64,000 bases of DNA from Schistocerca nitens (Eukaryota; Arthropoda; Insecta; Orthoptera; Acrididae), in contig NC_064614.1 of the NCBI RefSeq assembly GCF_023898315.1, positions 1,052,396,432 through 1,052,460,431 of the forward strand, given 5' to 3'. Under the pieces are notes generated by a model that was not told the DNA's origin, did no database searches, and worked only from the letters and a program-made list of their open reading frames with translations. How positions within the stretch are numbered: position 1 is the stretch's first letter; each line of letters begins with the position of its first letter. The position numbers and the translations under genes were made by a program. This document shows positions 23,349-34,684 of this stretch, one piece after another.

Positions 23349-24836
23349 CTTTTTAGGTGTAGGTAGGTTTAGTTAGATATGTAAGTGTATTCATGTTTGT
23401 TTTCAGCAGAATCACAGAAGGAGTGCTGATGCTGATTGTATACTTTTAAGTGTATATGATTAACTTTCGTGTTTATTTCCAGAATGAATTTTAATTTTTT
23501 ATGCGTTCATGTTCTCGATTAAGTAGAAAGAGTAATGTAGTTCATGAGTGATGGTGTCAGTACTTACTGGAAGCAAATTCTTTGACGGAAAAAGAGCCCA
23601 AGTAGGTCTGGACACTGAACTTCAAGCACTTGCCTGAGAAGTGTGCTAAGGCAGTATAATGTTTGTGGGGATACTAGACAAAAAAGGACAGGGGTGTGCA
23701 TGTCGTCTTATGGTTGGCTTTACTATAATTAGGTGGACCTTTGCTATATAACCAAATTTTCAGTGTCATGAAAAAGATACACTAACGGTGGCTGAGCTAT
23801 GTTCGATTCGGATGCTAGCAAGAAATTACCATGTATTAGTGGTTAAATGTTTGTATTACTTGAGCAAAATTGACTTCCAGTTAAGCAAGCAAAGTAATGT
23901 GACATGTAAATAAGGGAATATGTGACTGATTAAATTACGTATGAATTTATCGAAATTTAAGTGTAGCGTAATTGTGAGTGCCCGCGGACAACCCTTGACT
24001 GTTGATAGGTTACAACCAATGCACCATAGTTAGGGACATTATGAGAATTCATATCGTGTGCAGATTGATACATGGTATAATTGGATGGAAATATGGTATA
24101 AAACTAGTGACGTTCCATGAAAGTGTTATAAATGTGAAAGAACGATGAAAAATGAACAAAGAAAAACTCGATACGAATCTATCATGCCAGTGCAGGAACA
24201 TGTTAGCATGCCTATCTAGTAACAACTTCAGGGCCAAGAAGATATTCAGACTAAGGGGTAAGAAGGCTCAGACTGGTCATTCTATTTCATGTCCACCACA
24301 TCCCATTCCTGATCCCGATGCGAACCAGTGGCCACCTGCTCTACCGTGAGAGACAACCCGATCCCGATACATCGACTAGGCATCCCGTTAGCAGTAGTGG
24401 GACAGAGAGTCATCATTCGACACCAGCCGGCCATGCAGAGCCCAGCTTCCCTGCGAGATCGACCGATGTCACTCAGCTTTTCTGCAAAAACTAATTGTGA
24501 AAAACTGAACAAGAGGATTGTAATTTAAATTTGGAAATTCCAGTCAAGAGTATCAAAGTGCGATGTGGAAGCCAGGTTGGCTGACCTCACTCCCAGTTTT
24601 CCCTTGGAGGCTTTGCCCAGATGGGGACATAGGAAATAAAGAGGAGCCATGGTCCTACCAATCGCCTATTGTTGGCAGTGTTTGGTAGGCAAAGCCCAGC
24701 CTGGAGTACGGATGGATGCATGCAGATCGTGCTGGGTGGGTTCCGAAATGTCGTGGACAAAGTTTCGCTTCTACTGCGGTCCTTTAATGTCCCTTGGCCC
24801 GTGCTAACTGGTGGGAATCGTGGGTCCTTTAATGAC
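23349..24836. other. Internal non-coding region of the LTR-like element
   Basis: I see no envelope-like or other coding sequence between the integrase remnant and the right repeat. Short frames (24152-24349, 24328-24528, 24669-24851) carry no motif. Confidence 0.5.
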
Positions 24837-25100
24837 CCTGGCCCGCTCTAACAGGTGTGAATCGTGAATCTATCAGCTGATCAGTTTAACGACCTTCCAA
24901 TGGGTTTTGGCTTAAAGGTAATATATATCGCAAGATGGCACGTTTCGTCTGCGCAAGCGAAATATTTATTTCCTTACTTAGCGTTTCTTCAGGGCGACCG
25001 AAGGAAAGTAAGTAAATCGGATGTGACGGGACTTCGTTACGAGACAGGATAACGAGAGGACATGTATGAAACGTGTGCAATGAAACAGTCATTGACAGCC

Positions 25101-25682
25101 GCCATATTGCATAATTTCTGTTTTTTGAGATTCACAAGCGATATGTAACGTTAATTTGGGGTCTAGTAACGGCAATACTAGTCTGTTGCATTTCAAAGGT
25201 AATTGCGCGCGTTTATTTTTCAGAAAAGGATTCTGTGATGAATTATTACGTATTACAAGCTTGTGTAGGACTTCGAAAATTTAGTGCTAGATGTCTGCTG
25301 TAGAACCTGCTTCAGTAATACGGTCAAAAGCAAAGAGACAGTTTTGTCTGCTAAAACAAACTCGTTTCACTCGCAAATAATCATCGAATGACCAGATGCG
25401 AATGGCATTGTTGCAATTCGAGAAGATCCTTTAGAATTTTTTTTCTCTTACATCTCAAGAATTTTGCAGGCAACCATCGGCGTTTTCAGCTGCTTCTACA
25501 CCATGAGAGTAACTTGTCTAAGTGTACGGAATTACGTACGCTTTGGGAGTAGTCGACGCCGCTCGGGATATTGTCCTTCACAAACATACAAAGAGAGACA
25601 CTACACACACTAGTTCAATAGCAATGAGTTTAATATTACCAGCTTAAAAAATTAATTTCTTCTGTTGAGAAGTAATATTATA
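25101..25682 (+). repeat. Right long direct repeat (probable 3' LTR part)
   Basis: Equal-length partner of 21181-21762. Shared landmarks include GAACCTGCTTCAGTAA, GGGAGTAGTCGACGCCGCT and the final TAATATTATA. Confidence 0.75.
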
Positions 25683-27582
25683 GGAGGTAGACACTGGCGT
25701 AAGGTGCCATATACAAACAGTACTCTCTGTAAAAATCAGTTATCAGCGAAATGAAACAAAGCATTGAACGACGACGAGAATGATATCACGGTATCATTTC
25801 ATAGCCGAGGTTGACAAAGGGAAGAATCAACATATTAGCATTTCGAATTTCAGACGCCCCTACTGATTGAGTACCAGGAAGCCAAGAAAGTATGGATGCT
25901 CAAAGCAGGGACTGAGCGTAGAGCCTGCACTCGCACTAAGGCGCAAGATATCCTAAATCATTTACTTATAATTAAGCAGGAACAATGATATACAATTAGG
26001 TTTGAAAAACCCAATTACCATTATCATACAAATGACTGCAGTGTAAAAACCTCTATAAACATTTCAGATGTATGTCTCTGAGATTTTTTGTTCCAAGTTC
26101 TCATAGAGATCCAATCAATTTCATTGCTTTGTTTTCGGTGCCACAACTTGCAGAACGGAGACGTTTGTTAATGACTTACCTCTGAACGCTTTCGTTTGCT
26201 CTCTGCGCTGTAACTGTATTTTATGGTTTTCTTAAGCGTTTTCTGAACGAGGACTGAAACATTCATGTTCCTATCAGTGTTTTCAGATGGAACTGATGCT
26301 AGGCAACGGTGTGGGCTATTGGAGATACTTATATTGTTAGATATTTTATTTACTCTAAGAAGATATGCATGCGACTAACAATCGCTACACAATTCAGAAC
26401 CCTTTCCTGTGGTAATATCTTGGTGCTAATAGGATGGGAGAACCTGGGCAGAACTCTTAGGATAAAGTGCCTGTGAAAAAATGTGAGAAAGAAAAGAGAG
26501 GGAAAATGAAACAAATTAAAATGAGAAGGAAGAGTGGATGAATTAGTAACATCGATCAATACTGAGCTGTCACTGGGTATTTTAAAATAAGGAAAGCCAA
26601 TTTTGGACACCTTTACTATATAAAGATAAGTGAATCATTTTCCTCCTTTACCCAGGTCAAAGGTCAATTTGCACTCGTATACGAAAATCTGTTAACAGAA
26701 TAAACAGAAAAGTCCTACCAGTGAGATAGTATTTCAGCCGTGTCTATGACGGAGCATCCATCATGTGTGGTGCATACACTGTTGGAAGAAAGGAATAAAC
26801 TTGTAATTTTGAGTCACTTCTAAGTCGCTGCAACATTTAAGAGGGTAATGAAGGAACAGTCCTGTATATGAAAACGGTTGAGAATATCTGCCAATTTTTT
26901 GGCACCTAAGGCGGAAGCATTAAAAAAGTTGTTATATGAGTATTCTGAAGATAACGAAACAAACATAAAATCCAACGCGTTTGACTAGGAATAAGGAGCC
27001 ATCTATACACTTAATGAAAGACACTGATAAAATAAATTCAAAAGAGAAGAAAATGTAGCAAACGATGTGTAGTAATAGGTTTTAAAAACATAATCAGACC
27101 GTTTTACGAGTAAGTGTAAATCACAAGGAAGAATCAGTATATTACCTAAAGTCCTGAAGTCTGATGGTATGCACATTGGAACAGCGTATGGCCTCTTAGG
27201 AACGCTGCTGTCAGAATAAGACGAAGGATAAATAGTGTATAATTTCCTATCGAAGACGATGTCATTACGAAACAAGTGCAAGCTCGGGTATGTGAGGGAT
27301 AGGTAAGGAAATGGGTCATATTCTCCTCAGAGGGACTATCCCAGTATTTGCCTCAACTGATTTGTGAGTGTAGTGGGAGGGACGGATGACGCGAAACCTC
27401 AGTTTATGTGGTCTTATTGGGATTCAAATCATTCTTCTCGCGTATGCTAGACCAATACTTGACTGCGCCATAGCGTTAAGTTGCTAACAGAAATATCTGG
27501 CATCAGTGGATCACATGACAAACTGTTTTACGAAACTTTCAACCTCTGTGAAAACTTTGACGCTGAGTGTGAACAGTTAAGC
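25683..27582. other. Unassigned AT-rich stretch
   Basis: Frames of 86-92 residues on the minus strand (26350-26610, 27003-27281) show no domain. Purine-rich plus-strand sequence from 26750 to 27300 has the look of a heavily decayed retroelement, but no diagnostic block is preserved. Confidence 0.45.
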
Positions 27583-27595
27583 AAACAAATGAAAG

Positions 27596-27789
27596 CCGGC
27601 CGGTGTGGCCGAGCTGTTCCAGGCGCTTCAGTCCGGAACCATGCGGCTGCTACGGTCGCAGGTTCGAATCCTGCCTCGGGCATGGATGTGTGTGATGTCC
27701 TTACTTAGGTTTAAGTAGTTCTAAGTTCTAGGGGACTGATTACCTCAGATGTTAAGTCCCATAGTGCTCAGAGCCATTTGAACCATTTG
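27596..27789 (+). mobile_element. tRNA-headed SINE, head type A
   Basis: Box A TGGCCGAGCTG and box B GGTTCGAATCC. The target duplication is AAACAAATGAAAG (27583-27595) / AAACAAGTGAAAG (27790-27802), 13 bp with one mismatch. The tail has one extra CATTTGAA unit. Confidence 0.92.
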
Positions 27790-27984
27790 AAACAAGTGAA
27801 AGCAGTGAAGAAGCCCTTTGATGAAACTCGTGATCGTTATTGGAGCTAGACATTTCTTATCGAGTGATGGCCAATATGCATTCGCAATTAAATACCTCGT
27901 TTTCAGGAATGAAGTGTGCATCGATGCGTAGGCAGTAATAAATCAATTTTTCATACCTACAGCCCATGACTAAGATATTTAGAA

Positions 27985-28182
27985 AATGGTTCAAATGGAT
28001 CTAAGCACTATGGGACGTTACATCTGAGGTCATCAGTCCCCAAGACTTAGAACTACTTAAACCTAACTAACCTAAGGATATCACACACATCCATGCCCGA
28101 GGCAGGATTCGAACCTGAGACCGTAGTAGCAGCGCGGATTCGGGCTGAAGCGCCTAGAACAGCTCCGCCACAGCGGCCGGCA
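27985..28182 (-). mobile_element. tRNA-headed SINE, head type A
   Basis: Minus-strand copy ending GGCCACAGCGGCCGGC, with a decayed duplication AAGATATTTAGAA (27972-27984) / AAGATTTTTAAA (28183-28194). Several substitutions in core and head mark it as older than most copies here. Confidence 0.87.
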
Positions 28183-28194
28183 AAGATTTTTAAA

Positions 28195-29409
28195 TGAAGC
28201 ACTTAAATTTGTCAGTGACACTTGACGTGACATTACAGTTTACAGCAGAGATAATACAGATCTGTATTTAGAGCTATCCTGATGTATCAAACAGAACACA
28301 AAGCTAAAAATATTTTTAAAAAGTACCTTCTACAATGAGATAGAAATGGTTATCGATTTTGAAACACTATCAACGGAAATGTGATGCCTACAGTCTCAGG
28401 CTTGGGCTGGTGGCAGAGAGTAACAGAAATACCGGGAAAGTGCGGTTGGAGTGCGTGAGGAACATATGCTTCTGTGCCTCTGTGCTCGCTGTTATCTGCA
28501 TCATGTTATCATCACGTTTTCTATCAAGGGACTGAAGAATATTCTTAGTTTCTAACTTGATAAGTGGGTCTTGGAGTTATCCTACCACGTTCCTCGGAGA
28601 TGTATGGAATACTGTTTAAAGTTCTCTTTAAAAAGGGCCTTGGATATGTGCAGCACCTGATATGTGCAGTGAAGCAGGGACGAATAGATCTTTCATGTAC
28701 TGATAAATCAAAGTATATAAATTAGTATTCACTGTTTACCTTACTTATTTCACATTTTGGCCCAAGAGGTGGGAGAGTCGTCGGACGGAGGTGCAATCTA
28801 ATGAGTGTATGTTAGACAGTGAAGGACGGAGGGGCGTCTGGTCTAGATTAGGGCCGAGGGCATGTTCGTAAAGTTGCGAGCCCTCCACCCTCCAGCATGC
28901 CTTCACCCACTTCAACCCATTCACAGCTTAACAAAGCGTCGCCCACATCAGGGGGCTATTCCAACAATAACGCTTGTTTTTGGCTGGACCCTGACGTCAC
29001 AGATTAGCGCAACGCAGCGATGTTGGTAAACGGCAAAGGCACTGCACCATATACACTGAGTGAATTACTTCCGGTTAAGTTCGATAGGAAGCAGGAAAAA
29101 TCAAATGAAGTGACTTGACCGAGCTATTGCACCTTACTATTAAATAAACTATAGTTCAGATAAAAAATAACTCACTCATTTGGAGAAGAAGCAGATGTTA
29201 ATGCAGCCTGTTCCAAATTTCTGTTGCCAGGTACGAGAAGAAGATGCAGTCCACAGCTTCTGCCTCCTTGTGGAATAATTGTTCATGGTTTGAAACTTTG
29301 CTCCTTGATTCAGATACATAACCCCTATCAGTCTTCTTGCTTTTACATAAAAACCAGTACCTGTGTCGTGCACCCAACGAGACATTTGTTTCAGAATAGA
29401 GCACAGATC
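28195..29409. other. Unassigned stretch
   Basis: No gene recognised. Overlapping minus-strand frames at 29176-29545 (82 and 115 residues) have no known motif, and their far end overlaps the probable start of a mariner-type element. Confidence 0.45.
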
Positions 29410-29595
29410 TACATGGTGTATCAAAAAGAATCATTCGATTTAAAAAAATCGTAACTATTGCTGATTTGAGATATGTGCGGAAACAACGTACTGCTGGAAT
29501 GAGCAAACTCTCGAGTTTGGCATTTTTCCCGCTAAGTAACAGCAATATGCGTCCACTTCAGTTCTAGTACAAATGGTGTCGGGATAAAAGGAAAC

Positions 29596-29870
29596 GTTTT
29601 GTGTTCTACGTTTTGCGCAGTACGGGTAAGTAATAACTGTTCAGCATGACCTTCGTGCTAGGTATGGTGTGGCTCTACTTACAGCACAGAGCGTTACACG
29701 ATAGCATGAACAATTCCGAGCAACTGGTTGTTTGTGTTGTACGTTTTGTGCAGTACGGGAAAGTAATAACTGTTCAGCATGACTTTCGTGCTAGGTATGG
29801 TGTGGCTCTACCTACAGCACAGAGCGTTACACGACAGCATGAACAATTCCGAGCAACTGGTTGTTTGTGT
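29596..29870 (+). repeat. Left arm: two 133-bp transposase-derived units
   Basis: CAGTACGGG recurs at 29618 and 29751, a period of 133. The units differ at only a few positions by eye. Each translates to a block like VITVQHDFRARYGVALP with EQFRATGCLC, the N-terminal DNA-binding part of a mariner-type transposase. Confidence 0.92.
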
Positions 29871-29960
29871 AAAGACAAATAGCCCCGCCGTGCCTGAGTA
29901 TTATGACATTTTTTGTTACTTTGCACATTCCGTTTCCATGAAACACAGCAAACACTCTTT
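29646..29960 (+). pseudogene. Duplicated N terminus of a Tc1/mariner-type transposase
   Basis: The second tandem unit reads through GCLC into a stretch resembling KTNSPAVPEYYD, which corresponds to the KSPGRPRVSEE linker after the first helix-turn-helix in this family. No catalytic residue follows, so only the DNA-binding start has been kept. Confidence 0.6.
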
Positions 29961-30218
29961 CAAAGTACATCATTTTATTTTTCCTTGCTGGCATTGAATA
30001 GTAAAGGCCCCAAAAGGTATAACTTCAGTCTGTATTAGAATCTCGAACTTCACATTTTTTCTGCAAGTAAACCCAAAGATTTCCTATTGTGGTGGGATTT
30101 AAGTCCAATATAGCCTGCAATGTGTTTCACAGTATCTGGAGAAACATCCAAGATTACAGAGACATTGCGCATTACTACCACATCGGTTAATAATTTTTTC
30201 GACTTTTACAGTGTATAG

Positions 30219-30744
30219 TGCTCGGAATTATTCATGCCATCGTGTAACGCTCTGTGCTGTAGGTAGAGCTACGCCATACCTAGCACAAAGGTCATGCTGA
30301 ACAGTTATTACTTACCCGTACTGCGCAAAACGTACAACACAAACAACCAGTTGCTCGGAATTGTTCATGCCATCGTGCAACGCTCTGTGCTGTAGGTAGA
30401 GTCACACCATACCTAGCACAAAGGTCATGCTGAACAGTTATTACTTACCCATACTGCACAAAACGTACAACACAAACAACCAGTTGCCCGGAATTGTTCA
30501 TGCCATCGTGTAACGCTCTGTGCTGTAGGTAGAGACACGCCATACCTACCACAAAGGTAATGCTGAACAGTTATTACTTACCCATACTGCACAAAACGTA
30601 CAACACAAACAACCAGTTGCTCGGAATTGTTCATGCCATGGTGTAACGCTCTGTGCTGTAGGTAGAGTCACACCATACCTAGCACAAAGGTGATGCTGAA
30701 CAGTTATTACTTACCTGTACTGCGCAAAACGTAGAACACAAAAC
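30219..30744 (-). repeat. Right arm: four 133-bp units, inverted
   Basis: The sequence CATCGTG (CATGGTG in the last unit) occurs at 30238, 30371, 30504 and 30637, an exact 133-bp period. The units are the reverse complement of the left-arm unit with few differences. In transcript form, either strand could pair over about 270 bp with the left arm. Confidence 0.92.
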
Positions 30745-30745
30745 T

Positions 30746-33454
30746 TGCGATTCATCAAAATCAGTTTTGAGTGGTTACAAAGTGTAGTGGTAATGACACC
30801 TTGTTGACCTAGCTAAGTGCATTAAAGCTTAAAATACACTTCATTGTTGGCGTGTGGATCTTAATTTCGGTTGAGCATGTAGCACGTAGCGTAAAAACAA
30901 TGATCATGTAGCTTCACTATAGTTTTAATTCTTTACAAATTAGATATATTTTAACCACTGAAAATACTAATTGACAAAATTTAAGTCGTAACTTTTATTA
31001 CTGATGACCTTCCTTTAATTAGTAGACGTAGGAAAATAGATTAAAATATTTGATACAGATATGCAAAATGGCTTTTTAAGAAAAGAACCAAATACACCAA
31101 TAATTCTGTTCAATATCTAGTCATAAGACAGTATTTGCTTTTGTATCTGACGCTTCACCCATCGATGTCATCTGAGTACTTGCATTTTCTCTCAAATAGT
31201 AGTTAAAAGTAAAGATATGGAATCATAACTAAAATTATGATTCAATATTTGTTAATTAATATTTCCTTTTTCTTAATTAATAAATTATCAAACCCATATG
31301 ACAATAGCAAAAATCGATCGAGTTACTTTACGATCACCGTCCTGCTAAGCTACGCAATGAGCAACCGACAGATTCGCTTAGAAGTCAGAAGGACTTCTGA
31401 GGTTTTCCACCTCGGCTGTTTTTTGCAAGTACTGAACTGCGTCGTACTGCTTCAAGAAATCGGTCCTTCAAATCATGAAGATAATCGGGGAGACCCATTC
31501 TAAGTGTAAAATCTTTTTATAAGACCTCGGATCTCATCGGCATCTGTTACGGAGCTTCTACAGGGGCAGAATTGGTGCTGTTTGCTTTATGTGGTGCTAA
31601 GGCTCACGATGTGTCTATATCAATTCTTCTTCCTTTCCGTTAAAGCCGTGTTTATACTTCTGGGGAATTCTTTTCCATCAAGTGATTCTTTTCTGTTCTT
31701 TTCGATTTTGTGGTTTTTGAGGATTTAATTTATACATGATGTGAACCTTAGCGCTAAAGAAATGGAACAATACCAACTACTGAACGCAAAAAAAAACGCC
31801 TTAACACACGTCGTTGCGACTCGTTAATTTGTCAGTTGGGATTATTCAGTTTTATCAGATCCAAGCTGCTATCTTTAACTTTATAGACGCTGATGATGTC
31901 TCCAGCCTTACGAGGCGAAGTATTCTATATACAAACTCGTATTACAGCACTGCCTAATGCCCCTTAGAAACAACCTAAATTAATTTTTCCTCTTTCTTGT
32001 ATGTCCAAAAATTGACGATTTTATTAGAGAAATCAATTTTCCGTGTCTTTTCAGTTTGTCTACGGTTTTATCACGTCCGTTCTTGTTCGATTCACAAATA
32101 TAGGTCCTGAAAAGTGACAGCTTCTAAGTTTCCGTGCGAGGTTAATCCCACCCGCACGGTCCTTTGCGGACGGCGCAGCGATATTCGTAGTTTCTGCGCC
32201 TAGAGACAGGTTTCGGGGATTTCAACGTACCTACTTGAGAAATGTACGGTGTCTTGCTTCGAGTTCCGCTAGTTCAGATTTTTTCCACATTTCTGCTACA
32301 TTCTCTCGCCACTCAAACTAACATGCGACTGTTCGTACCACACTTCTTCAATTGATTGTATTGCAAACCGTATAACCATGCCTGACCCGCTGCAGAACGT
32401 AAGCCCTTTATAGAAATGTTTTAACCTTGTTAAAAGAGCTCTTACTGAAACAGCCGTTTTTTGGATACTATAAATACGTCGGTGTAACCCAACATTATCT
32501 TTGCTAAGTCCTACTCCAGACATTTTTATCTTTTTACCGTCAATAAATTTTTAGGAACTTTGGCTATGTATTAAAAAGAAGCAAAATGACAAAAGAAAAT
32601 GACATTGAAAAACGTAAGGGCTTCATTTTTAAGATCTTCATTACATATGAAGAAGTTGTACTGCAGCGTAAATTTCAGGAAGATATATCGTTCCTTAAAA
32701 TTAGATACCGGTACTTAGTTGTGAATAAATGTTGTCAATCAGGTCACAAAAATTTACTCCAAGTCAAGTTATGGGTCCTGTAGCTCACTGTTATTCCCAA
32801 AGCTCATTCCAGTGATTCTCTACTCCCTCCATTGGATTAGTAGACATTTTGCACTCAGCTGTTCACTTCACATTTTGAATGATTCGTCAAGTGGTCTGTT
32901 GTACTGTTTTACAATGCTTTGACGCTGGCGGCGAGCGCTGGGACATTATATCCCATTATTTCATCTTTATTTCTACCAACGCCGTTGCTAAGAAGTCATA
33001 TGCATGCTCTCTTTCGGTAAAGCCTTAACTGCTGCATTTATTCTTTCTAGTTCTTAGTATTGCGCCTGGAACGGCAAAGTTGAGTTTTCGAGACCTATTG
33101 CTACATTTCGTTCGTTCGCTACACTTCATAGTCTTACGAATTATGTTTGTGGGAGTATAAAAACGCCTTTGAATCTATCTCTAAGAGCATAAATGGGTAT
33201 TTATCTATCATACCAACGGGTTGCATTTGGTATATTTAGCGTTGCGCTGGAAGTACTCATCGAACAAGTTTTTAAGATTTACCGCGGCAGCGTACAATAA
33301 CCAAAAATTGTTGACCTTCTCAACCGGTTCGGTGTACAGTGCTGTTTCTCGATCTGCCTCTTAATGCAGTACAGCGCCTTTAAAAACTAAATTTAAACTG
33401 TTACTTCATTGTTTCTTGCACACCGTTACAAGCGACATACGACAGATACCCCCT
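30746..33454. other. Unassigned AT-rich stretch
   Basis: I recognise no gene or complete element. Frames under 90 residues (31237-31503, 32296-32523, 32586-32783) have no domains. Confidence 0.5.
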
Positions 33455-33466
33455 CATATTCTTGGT

Positions 33467-33656
33467 ACAAATGGTTGAAATGGCGCTGACCCCTATGGGA
33501 CTTGACATCTGAGGTCATCAGTCCCCTAGAACTTAGACCTACTTCACCCTAACCAACCTAAGGACATCGCACACACCCATGCCCGAGGCAGGATTCGAAT
33601 CTGCGACCGTAACAGTCGCGCGGTTCCGGACTGAAGCGCCTAGAACCGCGGCCGGC
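33467..33656 (-). mobile_element. tRNA-headed SINE, head type A
   Basis: Minus-strand copy with a slightly shortened head end. The target duplication is CATATTCTTGGT (33455-33466) / CATAGTCTTGGT (33657-33668), one mismatch. Confidence 0.9.
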
Positions 33657-33839
33657 CATAGTCTTGGTCGAAACTCTTGCATATACATAGTGCCCACAAT
33701 TCTATTCATTCAATTAACTGATGTTCATATACTAATAAAAGATTCATATTCAACCTGTGGAAAGCGGGATCATTATTTGCATATGTTTTCGTTTGCTTTG
33801 CTAAAGAATCTATCATTACAGTGACGTGACAGATACCAT

Positions 33840-34440
33840 GGGATAGCGATATGCACACCTAAAAATGGCGGTAGTGTTGCGTGCACCAGCTGTAAAAGGG
33901 CAGTACACAGACGTAATTCTCATTTCTATTCAGGTGATTCATGTCAAAAGGTTTACGACATGATTAAGGGCGAACGATGGGAGTAAACGGACTTTGAACA
34001 CGGAATGGTAGTTGGAGCTGGAAGCATGATACATTCTATTTCGGAACTCGTTCGGGAATTCAATATTCCGGAATCCACAGTGCGAAGAGCGTGCCAAGAA
34101 AACTAAATGAACTATGTCCTCTGGTCAAACTAAACAAATTATTCACTGGAAATGGATATGTTCGGCTACTTGGACACCATTTGCAGGTATTCATGGACTT
34201 CTTGTTCCGAAACAACGATGGAATTTTAATAGATGACCATGTGCCATGTCACTGGACCACACCTGTTCGCGACTGGTTTAAAGAGCATTGTGGACAATTC
34301 GAGTAAAATATTTAGCCATCCAGATCGCCCGAGATGAACCCTATCGAACATTTATGGGACATAAGCGAGAGGCCAGTTCGTGCACAAAACCCTGCGCTGG
34401 CAACACTTTCGCAATTTTGGACAGCTATAGAGGCAGCATG
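33840..34440 (+). pseudogene. Tc1-like transposase relic, central part deleted
   Basis: At about 33990-34110 the translation gives a helix-turn-helix start (TDFEHGMVVGAGS, then SISELVREFNIPESTVRRAC). The frame then jumps to the second half at 34091-34306: a long block with FLFRNNDGIL, the second catalytic Asp region reading IDDHVPCH (normally QDNAPxH), and WFKEH. After a stop, RSPEMNPIEHLWDI supplies the Glu. The first Asp and about 100 residues between are missing. Terminal repeats are not clear. Confidence 0.72.
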
Positions 34441-34684
34441 TGTAAGTAGCCTGTTCACGTGTTTGTATGTTGGCAGCGCTGTGTATCGCTCAGCATTAAT
34501 AACTCTGACAGTGCTGTGCGCACTCTGTGAGAGGCTCTGTGGCTGGTCGGACTAGCAGTTGGAGGTGAATCGCCAGCAGTGGTGGAACTTGGAGGTGAAC
34601 AGCCAGCAGTGATGGAATTTGGGAGTGAGTAGTCAGCAGTGACGGAGGTGTTTCCGTCATGGAGATTTATTACTGATGATTATA

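Larger units (their letters stand above)
20980..25682 (+). mobile_element. LTR-retrotransposon-like element with long direct repeats, internally deleted
   Basis: Direct repeats at 21181-21762 and 25101-25682 are exactly the same length (582 bp) and alignable throughout with scattered substitutions. Shorter matching sequence (TATCAGCTGATC-type) extends left of each. Between them sit a gag-like frame joined to an integrase C-terminal remnant, so most of gag-pol is gone. TG...CA ends and target duplications are not clear. The divergence of the repeats shows an old insertion. Classing it as Ty3/gypsy-like rests on the integrase tail. Confidence 0.65.
29410..30745. mobile_element. Rearranged mariner-type fragment forming a large inverted repeat of 133-bp tandem units
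   Basis: Left side: a GGTGTATCAAAAAGAATCAT motif at about 29416, typical of mariner-type ends, then ~150 bp of leader. The arm at 29596-29870 has two 133-bp direct units; the arm at 30219-30744 has four 133-bp units in opposite orientation; a 348-bp spacer separates them. Each unit encodes the helix-turn-helix start of a Tc1/mariner transposase. The outer edges match (GTTTTGTGTTCTACG at left, its complement at right). No right-hand terminal repeat or target duplication was found. Confidence 0.75.

Noticed and set aside
29596..30744. CRISPR array
   Set aside because: Units are directly adjacent 133-bp copies without spacers, encode transposase residues, and the sequence is from a eukaryotic nuclear genome.
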